Positions 32,578 through 40,418 of a DNA stretch of 44,899 nucleotides are shown here, one piece after another. A program made the translations under genes and the position numbers. The notes under the pieces are model-generated. The model saw nothing but the letters and a program-made list of their open reading frames with translations. It ran no database searches and was not told the DNA's origin. Position 1 is the first letter of the stretch. Each line of letters begins with the position of its first letter. Source of the DNA: Rubrivivax sp. (GTDB taxonomy: Bacteria; Pseudomonadota; Gammaproteobacteria; Burkholderiales; Burkholderiaceae_C); assembly GCA_027491255.1 (NCBI GenBank), contig JAIXWM010000113.1:1-44899 (forward strand), read 5' to 3'.

Positions 32578-32846
32578 CACGCCCCTGAGCGACGGGTGGT
32601 TCGCTCACCGAGGCATGACGAGGCAACCTTGGTCGCCGGATCGATAGTTTGCAGGGCGACAAGCGTCGCCGCGAGCCCCGGGCATGCCCGCGGTCTCAAC
32701 CCCGTTCACGGAGTGCAAGCACGCACGGCGCACAGCGCACAGCGATGCCCCAGCCAGTCCGTACGCCGCGGTCTAGATTTCCATCCGCGGATAGCCTTTG
32801 GAGCGCACGCTTCAAGCCGCTCCCCCAAGGACCCGGGCGCACCCCG

Positions 32847-33218
32847 TCAGGGCCGCCAGCCCCGCAGCGACGCCACCGCGGCGCTCGCAGCGAGCAGCAC
32901 CAGCGCCGGGACGGCGCTCCCCCCGACCACGAGAAGGTGGGTTCCGACGGCCCCGAGCATCAACAGCGCGAGGCAGGAGGCGGCCAGCCCTGCCAGACGC
33001 GGTACCAGCAAACCGATCGCGCCAGCGAGCTCGGCAACGCCGATGGCAATGCGCAGCCATTGACCTGCGCCCAAGGCCTCCATCGTGGCGACCGGTACCG
33101 GATGACCCATGAACTTGCGGCTCGCCGTGAACACGAAGACCGCCGCCAACGCGACTTGCAAGGTCCAGGCGACGCGCAGGCGCCATCTCGAGCGCACAGT
33201 CCCGTCTGACTCAAGCAT
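32847..33218 (-). CDS. DoxX-family small membrane protein
   Basis: A 123-residue protein with four hydrophobic segments and the DoxX-like pattern LQVALAAVFVFTASRKFMGH, then LRIAIGVAELAGAIGLLVP and a third and fourth helix (LAASCLALLMLGAVGTHLLV, LVLLAASAAVASL). DoxX-like proteins are small membrane proteins of poorly defined, sometimes redox-related, role. The start ATG (33216-33218) lies inside the end of the HXXEE gene, an eight-base overlap, so the two are translationally coupled. Confidence 0.82.
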   Translation of the reverse strand: MLESDGTVRSRWRLRVAWTLQVALAAVFVFTASRKFMGHPVPVATMEALGAGQWLRIAIGVAELAGAIGLLVPRLAGLAASCLALLMLGAVGTHLLVVGGSAVPALVLLAASAAVASLRGWRP

Positions 33219-33762
33219 GGGTGACCCCCTTGTCGTACACGCCACGGCGCCCGGATGCCAACGCCCAGATCCAGGTGACGGGGACCGCCGCAAGCAGAAC
33301 CGCCGGACCCGCGTATTCGAAAGCCCAGAACAGCGCACCACCGCCGACGAACAGCGCGCCCAACTGCCACGGAGTCACCAGGCCCTCCGCCAGGGCGACG
33401 CGCACGATCAGCGCGTTGACCGGCAGATACAGCGCGATGGCGGTGATCAGGCCCGGACTGAAATCGGAGAACACGAGGGTCCCGCCAATGTGGAAGAACG
33501 CGTTGTGCACCTGCGTGGCCATCAGGAACAGCAGCGCGACCCACGCGCTGACCCGGGTGCGGATCGTTGCGTGAAGCAGCACGTAGACCAGGCCCACCGC
33601 GGTCAGGATCACCAGCACGGCTTCGGTGCTGAGCGCGTTGGTGTCCGGAAAGTATTTGAGCCGCCAAGCGCGGAAGTTGAACACGAGGTGTTCCTCTGCG
33701 TGATGGATCGCATAGGCCAGCGGAGCCAGCAGAAGGGCCGAAGAAAAGGGCAGGCGCGGCAT
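33211..33762 (-). CDS. HXXEE-domain membrane protein
   Basis: A 183-residue membrane protein carrying the name-giving HXXEE motif in AYAIHHAEEHLVFNF and a second His motif NAFFHIGGTLVF. Five or six hydrophobic stretches follow (VLVILTAVGLVYVLLHA, WVALLFLMATQVHNAF and others). The HXXEE family has no known biochemical function; the His/Glu arrangement suggests metal binding. ATG 33760-33762 is taken as start since the upstream part of the frame is low-quality. A GTACGTAC palindrome at 33795-33802 lies in the likely promoter region. Confidence 0.85.
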   Translation of the reverse strand: MPRLPFSSALLLAPLAYAIHHAEEHLVFNFRAWRLKYFPDTNALSTEAVLVILTAVGLVYVLLHATIRTRVSAWVALLFLMATQVHNAFFHIGGTLVFSDFSPGLITAIALYLPVNALIVRVALAEGLVTPWQLGALFVGGGALFWAFEYAGPAVLLAAVPVTWIWALASGRRGVYDKGVTHA

Positions 33763-34087
33763 CGGGGTTTTCTTGTGGACCGGAGTTGACGATGGTACGT
33801 ACTTTGCACTGCCCCCGTGTCGGGGGTCTTGCGTCGAGGTAAAGAAGTGTGAAGAGCCCCCATTGCCGGCATGCCCGCTCCGCCGGCCGAAGGCCTGCCT
33901 GCCGAAGGCCTGCACGGCGTCGTCATCGGCGCCAGCCGGGGTTGACGTTTCTTCTGCGGCTGCGTTGCGCTTTGGCAGGTGCCTCGAGCACCGCGCCAGG
34001 GGATCCGCCTCTGCACATGGCGGCGCAGGAAAAGGCCGACGAAGCGCCGACGGCCCCGGTTCGAACGAAGGGCAGCCATGGCGGCCC

Positions 34088-34366
34088 TCAAGCCAGCAGG
34101 CGCAGTCCCAGCCGGCGTGAGGCCTTGGCGTCGAAAGTCACCCCTTGTGCACGACGCTCGGTGGCCGGTGCGGCTATGAGTGCGCCGTGCAGATCCACTG
34201 CGCCATTTCGGTACGGCACGGTCACCCGGCGCAGTGCCGGCACATCCTGCGCCTGAAGGCTGGCTGCGCGCAGCAGATCCCGGGGCAGGTCGCCCCACCC
34301 TGACGGCTCGACCCCATACCGGCTCTGCGGCATCCTGAGCGTCTCGAGCAGGATCACCAGACTCAC
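34088..34366 (-). CDS. Small hypothetical protein or gene fragment
   Basis: A 92-residue frame starting SLVILLETLRMPQSRYGVEP and containing RAASLQAQDVPALRRVTVPY. The amino-acid mix looks coding (hydrophobic/charged alternation, few Arg/Pro runs), unlike the surrounding shadow frames. In-frame coding-like sequence continues upstream (EEELSASSPGF) until a TGA. This hints that the real gene was longer and is broken. I do not recognise the family. The rest of 33763-34604 shows nothing else I can support. Confidence 0.35.
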   Translation of the reverse strand: MSLVILLETLRMPQSRYGVEPSGWGDLPRDLLRAASLQAQDVPALRRVTVPYRNGAVDLHGALIAAPATERRAQGVTFDAKASRRLGLRLLA

Positions 34367-34604
34367 GAAGCCGGGGCTGGAGGCGCTGAGTTCTTCCTCG
34401 ATGGAGCGTCAGGCACCGGCCGACCGGCAACGAACTCAGGTGGCCTGCAGCACACACCCGCATGGTGCGGGCCGACATGGAATCGGTGGCAATAAGAAAG
34501 CCTCGAAAAGGCAGGCCATCGGGTGCCGCCTGGGTGGCGGTCCTCGAATCAGTTCTATGAGTCAGCCAAGTGGACGCACATCTGGCTGTTCACGTCGGGC
34601 GCCT

Positions 34605-36527
34605 TCAACCGGGGTAGACGCCCCACCGCGAACTGTCCACTCCCGCGTCGGCATGGCGCTCGCCGATGCGGCCGGCCAGGTCGCTGAACCAGGCGTCGCC
34701 CAACTGCTCGGCGGCCTGGGGCGGGGCCCAACTGCCGTCGATGTCGCCGCGCAGCACGCCCACCAGCCCGACCTCGCCCTTCAGCGCGCCCGGCCCGGTG
34801 GGTTCCTCGGGCAGGCGTGCCGGATTCAGGCCGGCGCGACCGGGCAGCGCGGGATCGCTCTCGTCGACGAATGCCCAGGCCGGCTTCGGGCCGCCGGCGC
34901 CGGTGGCGTGCCGCAACACGCCCAGCGCGTCGCCCAACCCGACCGCGCCGTCGCCGTCGAAGTCGGCCGCGATGGACTCGAAGGGAGAAGGCGCCTGCGC
35001 CTGATCGGCGACCGGCCGGCCGGCGAGCATCCGCAGAATCGCCACCGCATCGCGCAGGTTGATCGCGGCCCCGTCGGAGGTCGCGGCGTCGGCCAGGCCG
35101 GCGGCGACCGGGTCCGGGGCCGCGCCGGGCGCGCCGTTGGCCGCAGCGTCGGGGGCCTGGCTGCCGCGCGCCAGAGCGCTCAGCCCGAGCTTGCGCTGGC
35201 CTGCGGCATCGTCCTCGAACACCGGGCGGAACAGCCGCGGCAGCGGCTCGCCGACGAGGGCCTCGACCTGCTCGCCGACGCGCCAGGCGCCCTTCTCGAG
35301 CACGGCCCGGTGCTTCCAGTGGTAGACGACGACCGCGAAGTCGGGCGGGGACGGGAGATCGCCGCCCGACCCGCCGTCGCCTCCGGGCGGGTTGGACGGC
35401 TGCGGGTCCTGGCCGTCGACCGGGGGAGGGTCGGTGTCGATCGGCGGCTCTTCCTTGCCCGGGTCGCGCCCGTCTTCCACGGGCAAGGATGAACCGAGGC
35501 AGATCCAGTCTTCCCGCCGGGGCGGGCCCCAGGACAGGTTCGGCGCTTCGACCACTTCGCCTGTGACCACATGCCGCCAATAAACGGTCACTTGGATCGA
35601 AGCGACGTCAGGCATCGGCGGCCACTCGATGAATCCGTGGCGGACGTGGGCAGGCACGGTGTCGTCCGGCACACCGTCGGGCCTGCCGTGTGGCCCCGAT
35701 GGCCCAAGCGGTTCCTTGTCGACGCGCGGCTCGCCGACGACCGACCCGTCGTCGTCGACCGGCGGGTCGGTCGGCTCCGGATCTTCGCCATCGACCGGGG
35801 GTGGGTCGGTGTCGGTCGGCGGGTCGATCAGGCCGGGCCGCGTCACCACAACGGACGTCTCGGTCCCGATTCCATCCAAGATTGGATCGACGAGCCATTC
35901 ACCCGTTTCAAGCGGCAGCCAAGCCGGGTTCGGCGTCCAGACGGCATCGCCCGTGACCGCATTGCGCCAGAACACGATGACTTGCGGCACGTAGACGTCG
36001 GACATGCCTTCGATCGAGTTCCGGAAACCGAGCCGCGCGTAGTCGGGAACGGCGTCCGTCTTCAGGAGCGCGTCGAGGTTGACGCGCAGTTCGGACTCGA
36101 CCGGAGCATCGCGCCTCGGCACCGGTTCTTCGCCACCGCCCGGGACCTGGTCGGTGTCGGTCGCCGGGTCAGCGAGCACCGGAGGGTCGGTTTCGAGCGG
36201 CGGCGCCACCACATTCGGCCAGCTCTCGTCCAGTCCCCGGTGCCACGGGCCGAGGTTGACCCAATCGTCCTTCCGGGGCGGGCCCCAGGACGGATCAGGC
36301 ATCCAGACCAACTCGCCGGTGGCTTCGTTTCGCCACCAGTCGATCGCCTGGATGACGGCCAGGTTGCCACCGTCAGGCGCCCGGCTGAAGCCGTGCCGCA
36401 GGTAGGCCGGCAGAGGCAGGCGCTCCATGTCGTCGACGGAGGGCAGGTACACCGCAACGACCGCGCTCGACGAACTGCTGTGCGCCGACGGATGCGGCAT
36501 GCCCAAGATGAGTTGCACGGTGGGCAT
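34605..36527 (-). CDS. Large protein with three unnamed W-rich repeats, acidic Pro/Asp linkers and a dockerin-like module
   Basis: A 640-residue protein of unknown function. Three ~55-residue repeats are evident at about 39-93, 159-213 and 290-345. Each begins VPxYxRxGF-like (LPAYLRHGF, VPDYARLGF, VPAHVRHGF). Each continues to a WRNxxTGE(x)VWxPNPSW core (DWWRNEATGELVWMPDPSW in the first), and the first and third close with GPPRxDDW(x)LG. The repeats are separated by Asp/Pro-rich linkers with a shared DTDPPPVDG(E/Q)DP unit. The C-terminal part has VVYHWKHRAVL (~401) and a dockerin-like pair. Its clearest calcium loop is D522-F-D-G-D-G-A-V-G-L-G-D533, with NLRDAVAILRMLAG before it and GVLRGDIDGSW after. 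No signal peptide is seen. Start ATG 36525-36527 has AGGA upstream. Confidence 0.8.
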   Translation of the reverse strand: MPTVQLILGMPHPSAHSSSSSAVVAVYLPSVDDMERLPLPAYLRHGFSRAPDGGNLAVIQAIDWWRNEATGELVWMPDPSWGPPRKDDWVNLGPWHRGLDESWPNVVAPPLETDPPVLADPATDTDQVPGGGEEPVPRRDAPVESELRVNLDALLKTDAVPDYARLGFRNSIEGMSDVYVPQVIVFWRNAVTGDAVWTPNPAWLPLETGEWLVDPILDGIGTETSVVVTRPGLIDPPTDTDPPPVDGEDPEPTDPPVDDDGSVVGEPRVDKEPLGPSGPHGRPDGVPDDTVPAHVRHGFIEWPPMPDVASIQVTVYWRHVVTGEVVEAPNLSWGPPRREDWICLGSSLPVEDGRDPGKEEPPIDTDPPPVDGQDPQPSNPPGGDGGSGGDLPSPPDFAVVVYHWKHRAVLEKGAWRVGEQVEALVGEPLPRLFRPVFEDDAAGQRKLGLSALARGSQAPDAAANGAPGAAPDPVAAGLADAATSDGAAINLRDAVAILRMLAGRPVADQAQAPSPFESIAADFDGDGAVGLGDALGVLRHATGAGGPKPAWAFVDESDPALPGRAGLNPARLPEEPTGPGALKGEVGLVGVLRGDIDGSWAPPQAAEQLGDAWFSDLAGRIGERHADAGVDSSRWGVYPG

Positions 36528-36814
36528 CGATGCGATCCTTGCTGGCCTCGTCAGTCTCACTCGATCGAGCGCGGCCTGAGCACCTATGCAGCACTTTGAG
36601 CCTGCGCGCCGAACACAACGCAATCGTTGAGGCGACGGTCACTGACGATTGCGCAGGATCGGTCATCCAGCTCGGCGGGAACGCCGTAAAGACCGAAGAC
36701 CCGTTCGCCATCGACATGCTGATGAGCAACAGCGTGGACACGGCCGCCGTGGCTTCAAGTCTGTCGAAGGCGAACTGACCTCATAAGCAGCGCTGGGGCG
36801 GCCCGGCTGGCGTC
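36528..36814. other. Intergenic region between repeat protein and vapBC
   Basis: About 290 bases between the divergent repeat-protein gene (minus) and the VapB-like gene (plus). An 82-codon plus-strand frame from 36530 has no recognisable features or ribosome-binding site. This stretch should contain the promoter of the repeat protein. I see no clear -35/-10 pair for it. Confidence 0.4.
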
Positions 36815-36859
36815 TGATGCAATGGTCCATATTTGATGCAGTGAAGCCTATACTGCATC
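36815..36859. promoter_or_regulatory. Operator/promoter of the VapBC module
   Basis: TGATGCA occurs as a direct repeat at 36815-36821 and 36834-36840. GATGCAGT (36835-36842) and ACTGCATC (36852-36859) form an 8-base inverted repeat with a 9-base spacer. A good -10 hexamer TATACT (36849-36854) lies within this dyad. The VapB start is 30 bases downstream. This is the layout of an autoregulated toxin-antitoxin promoter where VapB/VapBC bind the repeats. Confidence 0.6.
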
Positions 36860-36888
36860 TGCCCTGCAGGCCTGTCCCGGAGCTGCCC

Positions 36889-37116
36889 ATGCGAACCACC
36901 TTCACCCTCGATGACGACGCCGCCGCCTTGGCGCAGAACTACGCCAAGGCACGCTCCTTGCGTCTGGGCAAGGCGGTGTCGGAGTTGATCCGGCGTGCCA
37001 GCGCGCCGCCCGTCGCCTTGAAGAAGAAGGGCGATCTCTGGGTGGTCGCCGCGCCGAATGACAGGCCCAAGGTCGCGTCGGCAAAGATCAAGGACCTGAT
37101 CGAGGATCTTTCATGA
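36889..37116 (+). CDS. vapB: VapB-type antitoxin
   Basis: A 75-residue protein. The N-terminus MRTTFTLDDDAAALAQNYAK followed by ARSLRLGKAVSELIRR fits a ribbon-helix-helix DNA-binding fold. The basic/hydrophobic tail (KIKDLIEDL) would wrap the toxin. It pairs with the PIN-domain gene 10 bases downstream. ATG 36889 is chosen over an upstream ATG at 36817, which would read through the operator. It probably represses its own promoter at 36815-36859. Confidence 0.84.
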   Translation: MRTTFTLDDDAAALAQNYAKARSLRLGKAVSELIRRASAPPVALKKKGDLWVVAAPNDRPKVASAKIKDLIEDLS

Positions 37117-37126
37117 CGTCCACGTC

Positions 37127-37564
37127 GTGAAAGCGCGACTGCTCGACGTCAATGCGCTGATCGCCCTCGGGTGGGAAGGCCATGAGCGTCATGGTGCGAT
37201 GGTGTCCTGGTTCAGGCGCCACGGGCATGCCGGCTGGGCCACCTGCGCGCTGACCCAGGCGGGCTATGTGCGGGTGCTCAGCCAGCCCGCACTCGACACG
37301 GGCGCAACCGTGGCCGACCTCGCTGACGTGTTGGCGCGCAACCTTGCGCATCCCGGTCACCGCCTCGTACCGCTGGATTTCGACTTCACCGACGTGCTGG
37401 CCTGCTGCACCGGCGGTGTGGTCGGCCATCGCCAGGTGACGGACGCCTACCTGCTGACAGCCGCCGTGCGCAATCGCATGAGTCTGCTCACCCTGGACGA
37501 GGGTTTGGCCAACCTGCTCGCGACAAGCCAGGAGCGCGAGGCGCACATCGACGTGCTGGGCTGA
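37127..37564 (+). CDS. vapC: VapC-type PIN-domain ribonuclease toxin
   Basis: A 145-residue PIN-domain protein. Acidic catalytic residues are in place: D7 in LLDVNALIALGWEGHERH, a mid-chain acidic position, and D in VTDAYLLTAAVRNRMSLLTL followed by DEGL. TCALTQAGYVRVLSQPA is the typical second motif of the TA-system VapC group. It would cleave RNA, often tRNA or rRNA. The GTG start at 37127 immediately precedes the conserved first strand. The gene appears intact. Confidence 0.9.
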   Translation: MKARLLDVNALIALGWEGHERHGAMVSWFRRHGHAGWATCALTQAGYVRVLSQPALDTGATVADLADVLARNLAHPGHRLVPLDFDFTDVLACCTGGVVGHRQVTDAYLLTAAVRNRMSLLTLDEGLANLLATSQEREAHIDVLG

Positions 37565-37789
37565 GGACGGGAGACCGGGCCCGCAGGACCGCCAGTTCGG
37601 CGATCTGTATCTGAAGCTTGAGGTCGGTTGGGGATGTCGCACGGTTCGGGAGCGTGTGCCGTGCTCGCGCACGATGTCGGCGACGGTGTGGCTCGAATCC
37701 TCCCGCGCGACACGCCTGGCCTGGTCGCCGAATGCCGTCACGACATCGGTACTGGTCCTTCGCCTGCCCGGTGCACCCATCGGCCAGTG

Positions 37790-38147
37790 ACTGGGCCAGC
37801 CGATAGCGGCACTCGAAGCGGAGTTCCTCGCGTGCCGCATCCACGCATGAGGGGCCTGGCCGCCAGTGGGGCAACCCGGCGAATCCGGTTGGCGGTTCAT
37901 GGAAAGTTTCTACCCTCAGGCGCGGGAAGACCTCCTGCATCGCGGCGACGAACTCGGCCAGGCTGACCCACCCCCCCCCCGGCGCGATGTGATGGACCCG
38001 CTGCACGAGGTGCGATGCCTCCAGCGCATGCAGCTTGTCGCGAGCACAGTCGCGCGCGTCGAAGAAGTCCTCGCGCTGGCCCCACAGCAATATTTGGATC
38101 CTCGCGCCGGACAGCCTAAGTCCCGTCGCTTCCGGCGCAGACAGTGC
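37790..38147 (-). pseudogene. NAD-dependent epimerase/SDR C-terminal remnant
   Basis: The minus-strand frame reads GLRLSGARIQILLWGQREDF, DARDCARDKLHALEA, WVSLAEFVAAMQEVFPRLRV and LRFECRYRLAQSLADG. This is the end of an extended SDR/NAD-dependent epimerase (DVRDxARAxLxALE ... YRLxxSLxD). The N-terminal NAD-binding half is missing and a stop directly precedes the fragment. Homology fades near 37790 into unrelated frame. It contains a run of ten C at 37971-37980. Confidence 0.5.
37971..37980. repeat. Ten-base C homopolymer
   Basis: A run of ten C, the longest mononucleotide tract seen in the window, inside the epimerase remnant. On the minus strand it encodes the glycines of HHIAPGGGW. Such tracts slip readily in replication and in sequencing. 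Confidence 0.9.
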
Positions 38148-38149
38148 CT

Positions 38150-38638
38150 TCAGGCTGGTTCATGACGCAGCGCCGGGCCTGCGCTGCGGCAACCCGCCCC
38201 AGGCCGGACCCGGTAGATCTGCAGGGCCGCCGCCATCTGCAATACCTCGGTCGTCTCCGGCGGGTAGAGCCGGCAGCTCTGCGCCATGATGGGCTCGACG
38301 GACTGCGCCTGCACGACGATCACGCCGTTGACAATGAAACGCGGCCTGGCCTTCGGCGACAGCGGTCCCACCCTGCGCACGTATCCGGCCTCGTTGCGAC
38401 CCAGAGGGCGAGCCGAGCCGCCCACCTTCCAACCCTTGTGCACGAAGATGTCGATGAAGCTGACGCACACCCGGTCATGCGACAGGATATGGCGCACGCT
38501 GGCGGGCGACGCGATGCGCGCGATGACCAGGTGCTGCGCGTCGACGGCCGCGAAGACCTCCTTCGGCGACAGTTTGGGCTGGTCGGTGGCACCTACCGTG
38601 GCTCGATCGATAGATTGACGCGAGCAGGAACAGCTCAT
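38150..38638 (-). CDS. Pyridoxamine 5'-phosphate oxidase-like FMN-binding protein, N-terminus probably damaged
   Basis: A 162-residue split-barrel protein. DQPKLSPKEVFAAVDAQHLV, IARIASPASVRHIL, VCVSFIDIFVHKGWKVGG and ETTEVLQMAAALQIYRV match the PNPOx-like family often annotated as FMN-binding or pyridoxamine 5'-phosphate oxidase family. The first residues MSCSCSRQSIDRATVGA lack the usual helix. A better beginning (IDELFLLAS) is found in the neighbouring frame just upstream, suggesting a frameshift near 38615-38625. Further upstream the same frame carries a hydantoinase B scrap. The gene may therefore be a pseudogene. Confidence 0.6.
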   Translation of the reverse strand: MSCSCSRQSIDRATVGATDQPKLSPKEVFAAVDAQHLVIARIASPASVRHILSHDRVCVSFIDIFVHKGWKVGGSARPLGRNEAGYVRRVGPLSPKARPRFIVNGVIVVQAQSVEPIMAQSCRLYPPETTEVLQMAAALQIYRVRPGAGCRSAGPALRHEPA

Positions 38639-38773
38639 CGATCCGGCGACGACACGGCACACCGACTCCTCGGCGCTGTCCTGCACGTGGCGCATGAAGG
38701 CGCGCGCCGTCTCCAGGCCAAACTGCGCGGTCGTCGCGCGCAGGTCGGACTCGCACGGCACGGCCTCGCGCAC
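38639..38773 (-). pseudogene. Hydantoinase B / oxoprolinase (HyuB) remnant
   Basis: The minus-strand frame reads SDLRATTAQFGLETARAFMR followed by HVQDSAEESVCRVV. It is close to the HyuB segment LxxxVAxFGLDxVxAYMxHVQxNAEEAVRRV. Only ~40 residues exist, joined to the front of the PNPOx-like frame. It is evidence for deletion or recombination at this point. Confidence 0.5.
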
Positions 38774-39020
38774 CAGCAGCAGGGCGGGCGCTCGCGGGGC
38801 GGCACCAGGCGGCGGCGCGGGTCAGCGCCAGCAGGGCGGGGCGGCGGGAGGCAGCGCAGGGCCCCGGGGCGCAGAAGCATGCCTGCAGTCGCCGCTGTCA
38901 AGCACGGTGAACTTTGATCATGCCGGGGGCGGCACCTGCGCGCTCCCGCCGCCCCGCCCTTGCTGCGTGCAGAATCCCGGCATCGGCCGTCGACGGCCGC
39001 AGACGGGGTCTGGTGGCGAC

Positions 39021-39587
39021 ATGAAGCCAGGGCGGCATCATGGGGAACGATCGGTGGGGCGACGGGCCGCCCGGGCCACGGGCCTCGCACGTGCGATCTT
39101 GGCGGAGCGGCACCCGCGGGCCGTGGTCGGCAGGACCGGCTGGTGCCTCGCAGCGGGCCTGGGTCTGGCCTGGGGCGGCGCGCTGGCCGCGGGCGATCCG
39201 CAGCGGGGTCTGGAATGGCTGCGCCAGCGTCACGAGACGGGGTGCGTGCTCTGCCACGTCGTGCCCGGCCTTCCACGCGGCGGCGAGATCGGCCCCCCGC
39301 TGCTCGGCCTGGGGGCCCGCTACAGCGCGCAGGAACTGACCGAGCGCATCGCCGACGCGCGTCGCTTCAACCCCTACACGGTGATGCCGCCCTACCGCAG
39401 CATCGAGGGGCTGCACAACGTCGCCGCCGCTTACCGCGGCCGTCCCGTGTTGACCGAGGCCATGCTGCAGGACATCGTGAGCCATCTGCTGAGCGGAGAA
39501 GCCGCCCCCGCCGGCCGTGGCGAGACGGTCGGCCCCGCAACAGCCCCGCTGGGCGTCGGCCGGCCCGGCCAGGGAGTTCCCCGATGA
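39021..39587 (+). CDS. soxX: SoxX, monoheme cytochrome c subunit of the SoxAX complex
   Basis: A 188-residue c-type cytochrome. The single heme site is C75-V-L-C78-H79, followed by PRGGEIGPPLLGLG. The likely axial Met is M122 in NPYTVMPPYRS, and TEAMLQDIVSHLLSG ends the domain. SoxX works with SoxA in the periplasm to attach thiosulfate to the SoxY cysteine. A hydrophobic export segment (WCLAAGLGLAWGGALA) lies at ~41-56, with an unusually long 40-residue lead from ATG 39021. GTG 39123 could be the true start. The stop overlaps soxY by four bases. Confidence 0.88.
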   Translation: MKPGRHHGERSVGRRAARATGLARAILAERHPRAVVGRTGWCLAAGLGLAWGGALAAGDPQRGLEWLRQRHETGCVLCHVVPGLPRGGEIGPPLLGLGARYSAQELTERIADARRFNPYTVMPPYRSIEGLHNVAAAYRGRPVLTEAMLQDIVSHLLSGEAAPAGRGETVGPATAPLGVGRPGQGVPR

Positions 39588-40057
39588 AGTCGGCTTCGAA
39601 CCCGCGCCGCCGTGTGCTGCAGGCCCTGGCGTTCGCGCCGGTGGTCGCCGCCCCCCCGGCCGTGCGCGCCCAGGCCCCAGGGGCGCGCATCCTCACGGTC
39701 GAAGAGCTGGTCCAACCCTATCTCGCCGGAGCGGGCGCGGTCGAGGCCGGCATGCGCCTGCAGATGCCGGCGCTGGCCGACAACGGCCTCGTCGTACCGG
39801 CGCGGATCAGCGTGGACAGCCCGATGAGCGACGATGACCACGTGCGGCAGATCCTGCTGCTGTCCCCGCGCAACCCGGTCAGCCGCATGGCTGTCTTTTC
39901 GCTCGGCCCGTGGTCGGGCCGCGCCGAGATCGCCACCCGCGTGCGACTGGCCGGCACACAGACCGTGGTCGCGCTGGCCGGCCTGTCCACGGGCGCATGG
40001 CGCATCGCCACGGCCGAGGTCATCGTCACCGAGTCGGCCTGCCTGGACATGGGCTGA
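39584..40057 (+). CDS. soxY: SoxY-like sulfur carrier with non-canonical C-terminus
   Basis: A 157-residue SoxY. A Tat signal (NPRRRVLQALAFAPVVAAPP) is followed by LADNGLVVPARISVDSPM and the immunoglobulin-like fold (RMAVFSLGPWSGRAEIATRV, VVALAGLSTGAWRIATAEV). SoxY normally ends in a flexible GGCGG arm whose Cys carries the sulfur substrate. Here the end is VTESACLDMG: a Cys is present four residues from the end, but the glycines are replaced. It may still carry sulfur by C153, or may be specialised. ATG overlaps the soxX stop; soxZ follows after 40 bases. Confidence 0.86.
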   Translation: MKSASNPRRRVLQALAFAPVVAAPPAVRAQAPGARILTVEELVQPYLAGAGAVEAGMRLQMPALADNGLVVPARISVDSPMSDDDHVRQILLLSPRNPVSRMAVFSLGPWSGRAEIATRVRLAGTQTVVALAGLSTGAWRIATAEVIVTESACLDMG

Positions 40058-40097
40058 AGCCGCTCGTCCCACCCTGCCTGTCCAAGTTGCCTGCCCA

Positions 40098-40418
40098 ATG
40101 AACCCTGTCCGCCTGATCGTTCCCGACCGGCCCGTCACGGGCCAGGTCATCACGGTGCGGCTGCTGATCCAGCACCCGATGGAGACGGGCTACCGCATGA
40201 ACGTGGACGGGCGCCGGATCCCGCGCAACGTGATCCGGCTCGTCCGGTGCGAGTTCGCTGGCCAGGAGGTGTTCCGCGCCGAGCCCTCGTCCGGCGTGTC
40301 AGCCAATCCTCTGTTCGAGTTCCCGCTGCGCGTCACGCGCGGCGGCGAGTGGCTGGTGCAGTGGGAAGACGAGGTCGGCGGCAGCGGTGTCTGGCGGCAG
40401 GCAATGGCCGTGGCATGA
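40098..40418 (+). CDS. soxZ: SoxZ, partner of SoxY
   Basis: A 106-residue protein with ITVRLLIQHPMETGYRMNVD, RRIPRNVIRLVRCEFAGQEV and the ending WLVQWEDEVGG. It is a full-length SoxZ (thiosulfate oxidation carrier complex). It has no signal peptide, as is normal, since it is exported bound to Tat-routed SoxY. Its stop overlaps the soxA ATG (ATGA). Confidence 0.93.
   Translation: MNPVRLIVPDRPVTGQVITVRLLIQHPMETGYRMNVDGRRIPRNVIRLVRCEFAGQEVFRAEPSSGVSANPLFEFPLRVTRGGEWLVQWEDEVGGSGVWRQAMAVA

Noticed and set aside
32655..32670. GGCGAC-AAGC-GTCGCC hairpin as a terminator
   Set aside because: No T tract and too far from the nearest gene end. Such short GC stems are common by chance here.
33812..33826. 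CCCCCG-TGT-CGGGGG hairpin as a terminator
   Set aside because: It lies upstream of the HXXEE gene, has no T run on either strand, and no gene ends beside it.
35571..36599. Plus-strand frame opposite the repeat protein
   Set aside because: The repeats also give a repetitive pattern on this strand, but the Trp/Asn/Pro repeat and calcium loops only make sense on the minus strand.
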